Source: Nodularia sp. LEGE 06071 (GTDB lineage Bacteria; Cyanobacteriota; Cyanobacteriia; Cyanobacteriales; Nostocaceae). From it: a stretch of DNA of 64,000 bases. The stretch is taken from the NCBI RefSeq assembly GCF_015207755.1, contig NZ_JADEWH010000005.1, forward strand, positions 62,001 through 126,000. Direction: 5' to 3'. The position numbers and the translations under genes were made by a program. Of the stretch, positions 28,908 through 38,112 are shown piece by piece. The notes below the pieces were generated by a model that saw only the letters and a program-made list of their open reading frames with translations, made no database searches and was not told where the DNA came from. Position 1 is the stretch's first letter. Each line of letters begins with the position of its first letter.

Positions 28908-29580
28908 GCTGATAAGGCAAGGGGTCTTTCAACCCCAATTCTGCAAAAGCTGCAAGCCTTAAACGACAAGAATCACAGACACCGCAAGCGACATCGTATC
29001 CTGCATAGCAAGACCAAGTGAGATCCCAAGGAACTCCCAATTGGTTGCCAAGTTGGATGATTTCGGTTTTTTTCAAATCAATTAGAGGTGCAACAATTTT
29101 GATCGGGTTGCCCTCACGTCCTTGTTTGGTTCCTAGCTGGAAAACTTTCTGCATCGCCTGGATATAGTCGGGACGGCAATCAGGATATCCAGAGTAATCT
29201 AGGGCGTTAACACCAATGTAGACCCGTTCAGATGCGATCGCTTCCGCATAGCCCAGGGCAAAACTTAAAAAGATTGTATTCCGTGCCGGTACATAGGTAA
29301 CTGGAATATTTTGCGACATCTGTTCGAGCGATCGCTCTTGGGGTAAATTAATTGTGTCGTCTGTCAGTGCCGAACCACCCCATTGTCGTAAGTCAAAATT
29401 GACCACCTGATGTTTAACTACCCCAGCTTTTTCAGCTACCAGGAAAGCTGACTGCAACTCTCGCCGATGTCGCTGCTGGTAATCGAAAGAAATCGGGTAA
29501 CATTCATAACCATCTACTTTGGCTTGATACAAAACTGTGGAAGAGTCTAATCCTCCAGACAATAAAATTACAGCTTTCAT
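28903..29580 (-). CDS. queC: 7-cyano-7-deazaguanine synthase QueC
   Basis: The 225-residue enzyme forms preQ0 from 7-carboxy-7-deazaguanine, ammonia and ATP, in queuosine biosynthesis. The P-loop is AVILLSGGLDSST, and the zinc Cys cluster CYAGYDVACGVCDSC follows near residue 191. Start chosen at MKAVILLSGG; an upstream extension has no better signal. The stop codon and the following bases lie in an ACTCCCC tandem repeat. The partners QueD/E/F are not in this window. Confidence 0.95.
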   Translation of the reverse strand: MKAVILLSGGLDSSTVLYQAKVDGYECYPISFDYQQRHRRELQSAFLVAEKAGVVKHQVVNFDLRQWGGSALTDDTINLPQERSLEQMSQNIPVTYVPARNTIFLSFALGYAEAIASERVYIGVNALDYSGYPDCRPDYIQAMQKVFQLGTKQGREGNPIKIVAPLIDLKKTEIIQLGNQLGVPWDLTWSCYAGYDVACGVCDSCRLRLAAFAELGLKDPLPYQQ

Positions 29581-30212
29581 CTCGGTTTCAACTTTTGGAT
29601 TTCCCATCGCCAAATCACACTTCAACAAAATGCCAGAAACAATGCTACAGTCCTCATAAACCCATTTTGGTTATGGCGGTTTTTACTGTGTTCACATAGC
29701 CAAACAAAACTGCCTATACCAGCCCCTGGAAACAGATAGACGGCTGAATATTTAGAAGTTGCAGAAATTATGCCAAAATTGCTTGAGTATTTCAGTGGTG
29801 GCAATTCCCAATATATTCTTTTTTCATACAACCATCACCGTGCCGTTTTTTCAAATTTCTGTATTTTTGATCACAAAACAATATTATTTTTGAATTGTGC
29901 CAAGTTAAATATTGATCCCGGTTATTAATACCCAAGGGTTTTTATGAGTTATTACTTACGTCTTCATTGGTTTATAAAGTCAATAAAAAAACATAGCATA
30001 TTTTATGTAAAGAAAAAAATATTAATCAATTTACAACTTAATATCCAAAAAAAAGCCAAATTTGGGGAACTGATTCCCAACTTTGAAATTCTTCATAAAT
30101 GTAACCTCTATGTTACCATCTGGATGGTTTTCGACAGAGCATAACTGGCTTTCAAGTATAAATGCCAACGGCCGTAGCGTCTCTAAATTTGGTGGTTGAG
30201 GAGAGAATAATA
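29581..30212. other. Intergenic, AT-rich, nothing recognised
   Basis: The 632 bases upstream of both queC and the oxidoreductase must hold both promoters. A 66-codon frame at 29944-30144 (basic, no likeness to a family) is probably chance in AT-rich sequence. No RNA gene, terminator or operator could be recognised. Confidence 0.3.
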
Positions 30213-31295
30213 GTGCAAAATAGCATGTCAGTGGCAGAACCAAATTCATATACACAGCGCAATCAACCAAAACCAATTCGCATAGGCGTAATTGGCGTAG
30301 GTAACATGGGACAACATCACGCGCGCATACTGAGTTCAATGAAAGATGTTGAACTAGTCGGTGTGTCAGATATTAATGTTGAACGCGGTTTAGAAACAGC
30401 TAGTAAATACAAGGGACATTTTTTTGAAGATTACTGTGACTTGCTACCTCATGTGGAAGCAGTTTGTGTTGCTGTCCCCACCCGGATGCATTACGCAGTA
30501 GGCATCAACTGTCTATTGGCTGGAATTCATGTTTTGATTGAAAAGCCAATTGCTGCCAGCATTTCTGAGGCAGAATCACTAGTAAATGCTGCGGCTGATT
30601 CTCAGTGCATTCTGCAAGTGGGTCATATTGAGCGTTTCAATCCCGCATTTAAGGAACTGAGTAAAGTTCTAAAAACAGAAAACTTGCTGGCCCTAGAAGC
30701 TCATCGCATGAGTCCTTACTCAGACCGGGCAAATGATGTTTCGGTGGTGCTGGATTTAATGATCCACGACATTGACCTGCTATTGGAACTAGCTGCTTCT
30801 CCAGTGGTGAAATTAACGGCTAGCGGTACTCGTTCTTTGGATTCTGGTTATTTGGATTACGTGACAGCTACCCTGGGCTTTGCCAATGGTATTGTTGCCA
30901 CTTTAACTGCCAGCAAAGTCACTCACCGCAAAATCCGCCGCATTGTAGCTCACTGCAAAAACTCATTTACAGAAGCAGATTTTCTCAATAATGAAATTTT
31001 AATTCACCGACAAACAAATCACAATACTTTGACTGACCATCGACAAGTGCTTTATCGGCAGGATGGTTTGATTGAGAGAGTTTACACCACTAATGTCCAA
31101 CCCCTGAGCGCAGAATTGGAGCATTTCGTCAATTGCGTACACGGTGGGAATCAACCTTCGGTAGGTGGTGAACAAGCCCTCAAAGCCCTCAGATTAGCAA
31201 GTTTAATTGAGCAAATGGCTTTGGAAGATCGGGTTTTGAATCCATTAGACTGGCAATCTGAAGCGAAAGTGCAGTCTTTAACCCCAACAGTGTAA
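30213..31295 (+). CDS. Gfo/Idh/MocA-family oxidoreductase
   Basis: This 360-residue NAD(P)-dependent dehydrogenase opens IRIGVIGVGNMGQHHARIL (Rossmann GxGxxG), with the family Lys in VLIEKPIAA (EKP motif) and the catalytic-region His/Asp in LDLMIHDIDLLLEL. Substrates are sugars, inositol or UDP-sugar acids; the close spacing of MIHDIDLL resembles UDP-GlcNAc-related oxidoreductases, but this is not decisive. Start: GTG at 30213 with GAGGAGAG 9 bases before; ATG inside (MSVAEP) is an alternative. It is single. Confidence 0.88.
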   Translation: MQNSMSVAEPNSYTQRNQPKPIRIGVIGVGNMGQHHARILSSMKDVELVGVSDINVERGLETASKYKGHFFEDYCDLLPHVEAVCVAVPTRMHYAVGINCLLAGIHVLIEKPIAASISEAESLVNAAADSQCILQVGHIERFNPAFKELSKVLKTENLLALEAHRMSPYSDRANDVSVVLDLMIHDIDLLLELAASPVVKLTASGTRSLDSGYLDYVTATLGFANGIVATLTASKVTHRKIRRIVAHCKNSFTEADFLNNEILIHRQTNHNTLTDHRQVLYRQDGLIERVYTTNVQPLSAELEHFVNCVHGGNQPSVGGEQALKALRLASLIEQMALEDRVLNPLDWQSEAKVQSLTPTV

Positions 31296-31518
31296 AAGAG
31301 GGAATGGGGTTAAGGAAACTTCCCAGCAGGTGAGCCGGGAACGGGGGTATTCTGCGCCCCTACACCTCATCCTCTTCCTTCTCTCCTGATCCCCTGATCT
31401 CTACCGCTCCTGACTCCCTACTTGTTTTCAACTCCAGCAAGCAGAGATCATTCACCTTTGAGAAACGTAAGCTAGAGTTATCCACAAGACTGGAGAGAAA
31501 ATTTCAGGAAGAAATTTG

Positions 31519-32133
31519 ATGCTCGAATCAATAATTAATACGATTAACTCTTTGGGCTATTGGGGAATCGCTCTACTGATGTTCGTAGAAAACCTGTTTC
31601 CGCCCATTCCTTCAGAATTGATTATGCCACTGGCAGGATTTACCGCCAGGACAACCCCAGATAATCTGAATATCTTTGGCGTATTTTTTGCCGGACTTTT
31701 AGGTTCTGTAGTGGGCGCACTTGTCTGGTACTATCCAGGTAAGTTTTTGAGTGAACAGCGTTTAATAACTTTAGCCGACAAGTACGGCAAGTGGTTGACG
31801 ATATCTAGCGAGGATATCACTAAGGCAAAGAAATGGTTTGACAAGCAAGGTAATAGAGCAGTATTCATCGGTCGCCTTGTACCGGGAATTCGCACTTTGG
31901 TTTCTGTTCCCGCAGGGATCAGCAATATGCACTTGCTACCATTCTTATTTTATACAACTCTGGGTAGTGCTGTCTGGGTCGGTTTGCTAACATACTCCGG
32001 ATACGCGTTGGGTAGTCAGTATGAACTAGTGGAAAAGTACCTCGCACCTGTATCTAAAATCGTGATCGGGATTCTGCTGCTGGCATTTGTGGGCTGGTTA
32101 GTCAAACGTCAGCGAAAAAATACCAGAAGCTAA
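31519..32133 (+). CDS. DedA-family membrane protein
   Basis: A 204-residue integral membrane protein with the DedA signatures FVENLFPPIPSELIMPLAGF (about residues 23-42) and GRLVPGIRTLVSVPAGI (about 116-132). DedA proteins act as lipid scramblases or undecaprenyl-phosphate/phosphatidylethanolamine flippases and support membrane homeostasis. The conserved Glu, Pro and Arg are all present. AGGAAGA precedes the ATG. No operon partner. Confidence 0.93.
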   Translation: MLESIINTINSLGYWGIALLMFVENLFPPIPSELIMPLAGFTARTTPDNLNIFGVFFAGLLGSVVGALVWYYPGKFLSEQRLITLADKYGKWLTISSEDITKAKKWFDKQGNRAVFIGRLVPGIRTLVSVPAGISNMHLLPFLFYTTLGSAVWVGLLTYSGYALGSQYELVEKYLAPVSKIVIGILLLAFVGWLVKRQRKNTRS

Positions 32134-32270
32134 GAAACAGCCACTTTAAGTTGGACTTGAGAGTTACATATGCTCAAGATTCGCCTAAATTATGCCAAAT
32201 AATGCTGAATAAGCCTGGGATAAGTCTATAGTTCCCGTAGCGATCGCACCAAAAAAATATCGCCTAAACT

Positions 32271-32334
32271 AAACATTTGGCGTATTTCTAGCTACACTTG
32301 ACGGAGCCTATAATTTTTGGTATCTCAAATGTTT
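32271..32334 (+). promoter_or_regulatory. Possible operator of actin-like pair
   Basis: AAACATTTG and CAAATGTTT form a 9-base inverted pair 46 bases apart, about 50 bases before the start of the actin-like gene. CGCCTAAA occurs twice upstream (near 32183 and 32261). These may be sites for the adjacent RHH-like protein. This is conjecture from layout. Confidence 0.3.
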
Positions 32335-32385
32335 GTCAGTTGAGCATGATAAATTTTTAAAGTTAAGTAAGGATTAGGAGTTTTC

Positions 32386-33534
32386 ATGACAGATCAACCT
32401 TCCGCCGCTACCCCAATGAATGCCGCCGCCATACCTCTCAATAGGATGTCAGCGTCTACTCCAATGAATGCTAATCCTGGAGCCAATCGGCCAAATCTGG
32501 GAGGCAAAACCATTCTCAGTGTGGATTTAGGCAGAACTTCTACCAAAACTTGTATCAGCCGCGAACCAGCCAATGTAGTGTTCGTACCTGCCAACGTCAA
32601 AAAAATGTCCATAGAACAGGTCAAAGGTGGCGTTTTTGAAGCCAGAGCTACTGACCCTCTCATGGATTTATGGCTGGAATATCAAGGTAATGGCTATGCT
32701 GTTGGTCAGATAGCAGCAGACTTTGGGGCGAATTTAGGAGTCGGACAATCAAAAGTAGAGGATGCACTAATCAAAGTTTTGGCTACTGCTGGCTACTTCA
32801 AACTCAAAGATGAAATCTCCGTGATCATGGGTCTTCCTTTCCTTTCTTTAGAACAATTTGAAAAGGAAAAAGCCGCCTTGACCAGCCAGGTAAGTGGGCC
32901 TCATGTGTTCAACTTCCGCGGCGAATCTATTTCGCTGAATATTACCAAAGTTTGGGTGATGCCAGAAGGTTATGGCAGTCTTCTCTGGTCGGAAGCTCAA
33001 CCTAAGACAAGTAGTAACGTCCCCGATTTCACAAAAATCTCGGTGGCAGTTGTCGATATTGGTCATCAAACCATTGATCTTTTGATGGTAGATAACTTCC
33101 GTTTTGCCCGTGGTGCTTCTCAAAGTGAAGACTTTGGCATGAACAAGTTCTATGACATGGTAGCTGCCGAAATAGAGGGCGCTGATAGTCAATCTTTAGC
33201 ACTGATTTCTGCGGTCAACAAACCCAAAGGTGAACGCTTATATCGTCCTAAAGGTGCAAGTAAGCCCACCAACCTTGATGATTTTCTCCCCAACCTCATA
33301 GAAATGTTTTCGCGAGACATTTGTAGTCGTGTGTTAGCCTGGTTGCCAGAGCGGGTTACTGATGTGATTATCACTGGGGGCGGTGGTGAATTCTTCTGGG
33401 AAGACGTTCAACGTTTACTTAAAGAAGCCCAAATTAATGCCCATTTAGCTGCACCTTCCCGCCAGGCTAACGCTTTGGGGCAGTATATTTATGGAGAGGC
33501 GCAATTGTCCGCCGTTCGAGCTGCTAGGGCTTAA
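32386..33534 (+). CDS. ParM/StbA-type actin-like ATPase
   Basis: A 382-residue actin-fold protein. Phosphate-1 loop ILSVDLGRTSTKTC (about residues 43-56) and phosphate-2 VAVVDIGHQTIDLLMV (about 224-239), plus adenosine motif VIITGGGGEFFW (about 329-340), identify an ATP-binding actin-like segregation/cytoskeletal family (ParM/StbA). The N-terminal 40 residues are Asn/Pro/Ala-rich and disordered. Members form dynamic filaments that segregate DNA or organise cells. AGGATTAGGAG gives the start. The next gene starts five bases after its stop, so the two form an operon. It is chromosomal, judging by its housekeeping neighbours. Confidence 0.92.
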   Translation: MTDQPSAATPMNAAAIPLNRMSASTPMNANPGANRPNLGGKTILSVDLGRTSTKTCISREPANVVFVPANVKKMSIEQVKGGVFEARATDPLMDLWLEYQGNGYAVGQIAADFGANLGVGQSKVEDALIKVLATAGYFKLKDEISVIMGLPFLSLEQFEKEKAALTSQVSGPHVFNFRGESISLNITKVWVMPEGYGSLLWSEAQPKTSSNVPDFTKISVAVVDIGHQTIDLLMVDNFRFARGASQSEDFGMNKFYDMVAAEIEGADSQSLALISAVNKPKGERLYRPKGASKPTNLDDFLPNLIEMFSRDICSRVLAWLPERVTDVIITGGGGEFFWEDVQRLLKEAQINAHLAAPSRQANALGQYIYGEAQLSAVRAARA

Positions 33535-33539
33535 AACTG

Positions 33540-34025
33540 ATGTTCCAATGGTCAAAAAAGGTAGTTAAATCGGTCACGTTTAACCCAGAAGTTGCTGATG
33601 AAAGCTTGTTAGCAGTTGTGGAAAACTATTTGGAGCAACTACCTGACAAAACTTTTAGCGACATCTGTAAAGAAGCCCTATGGCAATCTTTATGTGTACC
33701 GGAAACTGTAAAACCTAGTCCAAAAACAGTAACAACAGATTCGGTTGAAACCAAAATCGATCAGTTGCAACGTCAAGTGGCTGACCTAGAGGAACGTTTT
33801 TTTGCGAATGAATCTCGGCGTTTGGAGTCGATAGAAAGCCATATTTTGCAACTTACGCAACAAATGGCGGATTTGGCAATTATGGTGACTGAGCGGCCAG
33901 TTATTCAGCCTGCAACTCCATCAGCACCAGTACAAGAAGTAACTAATACTACTTATACTGATAACCCTCCGGAAGAGGTTGATCCCGTCATCAGCCGCCT
34001 AAGTCAGTTTCTTGATGATTTTTAA
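33540..34025 (+). CDS. RHH-like/coiled-coil partner of the actin-like protein
   Basis: A 161-residue protein. Residues about 10-52 (KSVTFNPEVADESLLAVVEN then FSDICKEALWQSL) fit the strand-helix-helix pattern of a ribbon-helix-helix DNA-binding domain, as in ParR. Residues about 70-120 are a coiled coil (LQRQVADLEERFF), and the C-terminus is acidic and ends ISRLSQFLDDF, which could contact the filament tip. It starts five bases after the actin-like gene. ParR-like adaptor function is inferred from position and pattern; sequence identity to known ParR is not apparent. Confidence 0.8.
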   Translation: MFQWSKKVVKSVTFNPEVADESLLAVVENYLEQLPDKTFSDICKEALWQSLCVPETVKPSPKTVTTDSVETKIDQLQRQVADLEERFFANESRRLESIESHILQLTQQMADLAIMVTERPVIQPATPSAPVQEVTNTTYTDNPPEEVDPVISRLSQFLDDF

Positions 34026-34065
34026 GAAAGAATTAGGTTTGTGAGCATTATTCGCTCCTTTTAGC

Positions 34066-34104
34066 AATCCTTAATAGTTTTTACTATTAAGGATTATTAA
34101 TATT
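34066..34104 (+). terminator. Rho-independent terminator after the actin-like pair
   Basis: AATCCTTAATAGT and ACTATTAAGGATT pair perfectly over 13 bases around TTTT, followed by ATTAATATTTTT. It lies 41 bases after the stop of the second gene, so it ends the operon. Confidence 0.8.
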
Positions 34105-35157
34105 TTTGAGAATTAAAATTACGTAAATATCCTGAAGAATCAGTATATAAAATTTGCCAAAAAAGTGCGATCGGAGGAAGTAGGGGCGAGGTATAGCTAA
34201 AGTCAAAAGTCAAAAGTGAAATGCTTGCTGTGAATTGGTTGGGGAATTTTTTCATGTCCTCAGCGCCCTGTCCCGTTCCCATAACAAAAATATCACTAAG
34301 AATCGATGATTGCGGTGATAGCTTGCGTGATGTAACCATACCCTATGCCTCCGCTAACAGCACTACTGAAAAATTGGCGTTGCTGAAACCAAGTATGAAT
34401 TTAGCCCCATTTTAGAGATTTTCTGCTATTGCAACTATCAGCCAACTTGGTATATGTAGATAGGACTCGGAAAAACCAAACTATATTACGACTCGTAAAC
34501 ACCCATAAAACCCTTACCAATGACCAATGACGACCCCCACCAGTTAACTTTATTTACGCCCACTTACTTGTGTCTTTTTTTGTGACTGCTAGGGCAAAAA
34601 GTCGCGTAGTTTAATCAATAAGTATCCGAGACTTTTGAATTGTCAGGAAATGGAAATAATCTTCCCCAAGTATTCATAAAAACTTATCTGTCTAGGACTC
34701 AAATAGGGCGCAAAATTCACGGAGGAATCACAGTTTCAGGGAGTTATTGTGTAAGTCCTACTAGGCAATAATTTTAATATTTATACTTTAAGTTAAGAAA
34801 TGTTAAGAAATACTTATTAAAGAATATTGCAATCAATTGATTTAATTGTTAACGTGTGTATTGGTAACGATGCTGGTGAACGCTCTGAATTTAGGAGAGA
34901 TGAAACCTATGAGCTATATCCATTCAGCCAATTGTGTGTAGTGTTGATTTTTGATCTGGAAAACAAGGCAGAAATGTCTTGATTAAACAATGCAGATTAC
35001 CCAGGAATATTTCGTTGCCAAAGGCTTATTTATCTTTTGATTTCAATAACGACTGAATTATTTGTCTTACCTTGTGCAAGCAAGCGAGTAGCTTTGATTG
35101 TTTCTGTCGGCAATCACGAAGAGTAGGGTAAGACACCAATTTTGGAGGTTAAAACCG
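34105..35157. other. Long intergenic region before the SDR gene
   Basis: About 1.05 kb without a convincing gene. Small repeats (AGTCAAA, near 34199-34216) and a possible old insertion remnant near 34370-34440 are seen. A ten-codon frame (34909-34941) has GGAGAG 9 bases before its ATG and could be a leader peptide, but its peptide MSYIHSANCV matches nothing I know. No riboswitch fold was recognised. Confidence 0.35.
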
Positions 35158-36009
35158 ATGAATATTCAAGGCAAAGTTGCTCTGATTACTGGGGCTTCTC
35201 GTGGTATTGGTAAGGCGATCGCATTTGCATTAGCGCAACGAGGGATCAAGCGGCTGATTTTGGTAGCACGCGATCGCCAAAAGCTCACTGAAGTGGCTCA
35301 CCAAATTGAGTCCATGGGCGTAGAAACCACAATCTTGTCCATTGATTTAACTCAGACAATTGAAGTCAACATAGCTGTAGCGCAATTGTGGCGCAACTAT
35401 GGCCCCATTCATCTGCTGGTTAATTGTGCAGGCGTAGCCTATCAAACGTCCTTTTTGCAAACCAAACTACCCCAAGTGCAAGAAGAACTCTCAGTCAACT
35501 TATTGGGAATGTACAACCTCACCAGCCTCATCGCCCGACGCATGGTCAGCCAAAAGGAAGGAACAATCGTCAATGTCTCCAGTTTGATGGGGAAAGTAGC
35601 AGCACCGACAATGGCGACTTACTCAGCTACCAAGTTTGCCATCATCGGCTTTACCCAAGCCTTGCGTCGAGAACTCGCCGAACACAACATCCGGGTGATT
35701 GCCTTATTACCCACTCTGACAGACACAGATATGGCGCGTGACTTAAAATTATTTCGCTGGGTGATCCCCATGAACCCCGAAGAAGTCGCGGAGGTACTCG
35801 TCTCTGGATTGCAAAAAGATGCACCAGAAATTTTAGTTGGTTGGCAAAGTCATTTAGCAGTTTGGTGTCAGCGTTTAGCCCCTTGGCTACTAGAGATAAT
35901 TTTGCAAATCGCCACTCCGCCAACTGTGACAAAACCACAGCTTACCGCCAAACGCAGTTTTATGACCAAAATTTATCGTTTTAGCGATTTGTTATGGTCA
36001 AGAACCTGA
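35158..36009 (+). CDS. Short-chain dehydrogenase/reductase
   Basis: This 283-residue classical SDR has GASRGIGKA (cofactor), NCAGVAYQT, the Ser in VNVSSLMGK, and the catalytic YSATK. The Arg in VARDR after the second strand suggests NADP(H). A C-terminal extension of about 60 residues contains a hydrophobic helix (LAPWLLEIILQI) that may attach it to a membrane. GGAGG precedes the ATG at 35158. Substrate unknown; lipid or retinoid-type substrates would fit a membrane-associated member. It is not HetN, since its sequence differs from it throughout. Confidence 0.9.
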   Translation: MNIQGKVALITGASRGIGKAIAFALAQRGIKRLILVARDRQKLTEVAHQIESMGVETTILSIDLTQTIEVNIAVAQLWRNYGPIHLLVNCAGVAYQTSFLQTKLPQVQEELSVNLLGMYNLTSLIARRMVSQKEGTIVNVSSLMGKVAAPTMATYSATKFAIIGFTQALRRELAEHNIRVIALLPTLTDTDMARDLKLFRWVIPMNPEEVAEVLVSGLQKDAPEILVGWQSHLAVWCQRLAPWLLEIILQIATPPTVTKPQLTAKRSFMTKIYRFSDLLWSRT

Positions 36010-36058
36010 ATTTTCTCTCCCCCTAAAATTTAATAATTTTATCCTGCGGTCAATTTCT

Positions 36059-36355
36059 TTAACTTTTCAGATAAAAACGGTAATAACCCACCAGGTAGAA
36101 CACATTGACCGCAATTAGCATTCCCTTACCCCAGTTTGTTAACGTAGAGCCAATATTTTGCCAAAAAGGTTGATCATACACATCTGACCAAATCTGCTTT
36201 TCTGGCAGACGGTAAACAAACTTCATCACCAAGTAGAACATAAAGATGGGAATATCTGGTAAGACTGCACCGATGAGAATCGCCGGACTTGCTTGATCTC
36301 GTAGTTGTTGATTAAAAATGACCAAATTGAGAATTGCATGGCTGGGAGTATTCAT
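36059..36355 (-). CDS. Short YdjM-like membrane protein, probably with internal deletion
   Basis: A 98-residue protein whose N-terminus reads MNTPSHAILNLVIF, with ILIGAVLPDIPIFMFYL (the metal-hydrolase-type DIP motif) and IYRLPEKQIWSD-like region, resembling the start of longer (about 190-200 residue) YdjM-related membrane proteins in cyanobacteria. It then jumps to a short C-terminal helix GMLIAVNVFYLVGYYRFYL. The loss of the middle would be an in-frame deletion, so this may be a defective gene. It shares a 49-base divergent promoter region with GH57. The deletion is inferred from memory of longer homologues. Confidence 0.6.
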   Translation of the reverse strand: MNTPSHAILNLVIFNQQLRDQASPAILIGAVLPDIPIFMFYLVMKFVYRLPEKQIWSDVYDQPFWQNIGSTLTNWGKGMLIAVNVFYLVGYYRFYLKS

Positions 36356-36404
36356 GTAATCGGTGCAAAATGAATAGATTTAACTTATTTCGGAGCAAGC
36401 ATAA

Positions 36405-37892
36405 ATGCTGACATTACCTACAACGCTTCCTACTTTGCCCGAAATCATCGATGACTTACCAAATATTTGCGGTTGGGAAACAGAGGTGCTTTCTGTAGTT
36501 AACCATGATGCACCTGTATTTTTACCCTCCACAAATATCCGCTTAGAGGATGTAAAAGCTGTATTTGCGATCGCCTTACATATGCACCAGCCCACAATAC
36601 CTGCGGGACATGATGGTGGATTAATCAGCAATCTGCAATATATGTTTGAACATACCCACGAAGGAGATAACCATAACGCCGCACCTTTCGCCCATTGTTA
36701 CAGCCGCATGGGAGACTTGATCCCCGAACTCGTCAATCAAGGTTGCAATCCCCGTGTGATGTTGGATTACTCTGGGAATCTCTTGTGGGGACTCAGACAA
36801 ATGGGACGCAACGATATCTTAGATAATCTCAAACGGATCACCTGCGATCCCACCTATCAACCTTATGTAGAATGGCTGGGGACAATGTGGGGTCATGCAG
36901 TCATTCCATCCACACCCATAGCCGATATTAAATTGCATATCGTCGCCTGGCAACATCATTTTGCCGCAATTTTTGGTTGGTCAGCACTAGCGAGAGTCAA
37001 AGGATTTTCTCCCCCAGAAATGCACCTCCCAAATCATCCTGACACCTTATTTGCATTTATCAAAGCTCTGAAAGAATGCGGCTATCGCTGGTTACTTGTA
37101 CAAGAACATTCCGTAGAAACAATTAGCGGTCAATCTCTGACTCACAAACACTTACCACATCGGTTAATTGCTCGTAACTCCCAAGGCGAAACAATTAGTA
37201 TTACAGCCCTGATTAAAACCCAAGGTTCAGATACTAAATTAGTCGCTCAGATGCAACCTTACTATGAAGCCAAAACCTTAGATAAACAACAAGTAGGAAA
37301 TGTTTTAATTCCACCGATTGTCAGTCAAATTGGGGATGGTGAAAATGGTGGAGTCATGATGAATGAATTTCCCAATGCTTTCCAACAAGCTTGGGGAGAT
37401 ATGGTAAATCAAGGAGGAGGTAAAGCTGGCGTTGTCGGGGTGTGTGGTACAGAATATTTAGAATTAATCACAGATGCTGGTTGTCAAACCGAAGACTATC
37501 CCACCTGTCAACCAGTAGGACAACATCAAATCTGGCAGAGAGTTTCACCTGAAAACTGCCAACCTGAAGCTGTAGAAACTGCTATTCAAGAATTAAAACA
37601 AATTAATCCCAACTTTCACATGGATGGAGCCTCCTGGACGAATCATATTAGTTGGGTAAAAGGATATGAAAATGTCATCTCTCCCATGTATGAATTAAGC
37701 AGTTTATTTCATCAAAATATTGATCACAGATTCCCAACTAATTCATCAGAATATCGTCATCTTCTAGTACATAATTTGTTGCTGCAAACGAGTTGTTTTC
37801 GTTACTGGGGACAAGGTTCCTGGACTGACCATGCACGTAATATTTACCAAAGGGGCGAAAACTTGCTGAAAACCCTATCCGACTCTCGCTAA
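36405..37892 (+). CDS. Glycoside hydrolase family 57 protein
   Basis: A 495-residue protein with the GH57 signature FAIALHMHQPTIPAGHDGG (conserved region 1, about residues 52-70), and GTMWGHAVIPSTP and GYRWLLVQEHSVE (later conserved regions). GH57 enzymes cleave or transfer alpha-1,4- and alpha-1,6-glucosidic bonds (alpha-amylase, amylopullulanase, branching enzyme). The exact activity is undecided: the sequence between the regions differs from the known branching enzymes. It is probably cytoplasmic and part of glycogen metabolism. Start is an ATG with GGAGCAAGC ahead. Confidence 0.9.
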   Translation: MLTLPTTLPTLPEIIDDLPNICGWETEVLSVVNHDAPVFLPSTNIRLEDVKAVFAIALHMHQPTIPAGHDGGLISNLQYMFEHTHEGDNHNAAPFAHCYSRMGDLIPELVNQGCNPRVMLDYSGNLLWGLRQMGRNDILDNLKRITCDPTYQPYVEWLGTMWGHAVIPSTPIADIKLHIVAWQHHFAAIFGWSALARVKGFSPPEMHLPNHPDTLFAFIKALKECGYRWLLVQEHSVETISGQSLTHKHLPHRLIARNSQGETISITALIKTQGSDTKLVAQMQPYYEAKTLDKQQVGNVLIPPIVSQIGDGENGGVMMNEFPNAFQQAWGDMVNQGGGKAGVVGVCGTEYLELITDAGCQTEDYPTCQPVGQHQIWQRVSPENCQPEAVETAIQELKQINPNFHMDGASWTNHISWVKGYENVISPMYELSSLFHQNIDHRFPTNSSEYRHLLVHNLLLQTSCFRYWGQGSWTDHARNIYQRGENLLKTLSDSR

Positions 37893-38112
37893 AAATTGTA
37901 AATTAGAGGATATATCGCCATTTTTAAACTTGGATTAGTTTGTGTTTGTAGCTACAACTAAACATTACAATTAAATCAACTACAGATAGACTGTATAGTC
38001 TCATATGTCTGCCTTGAGAACGGTTAAGATTTCATCTAAAATCGCTAAATTGACCTTAGATAACAACACACCAAGATTAACTTAATCGTTTTTATCTCAG
38101 GAGAATATTAAT

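Noticed and set aside
29944-30144. 66-codon frame, basic
   Set aside because: AT-rich chance frame without a ribosome site or homologue known to me.
34909-34941. Ten-codon leader-like peptide with good ribosome site
   Set aside because: Peptide matches no known leader and no attenuator structure follows; 216 bases separate it from the SDR gene.
35158-36009. SDR as HetN (heterocyst suppressor)
   Set aside because: Lacks the RGSGR pentapeptide of HetN; sequence differs throughout.
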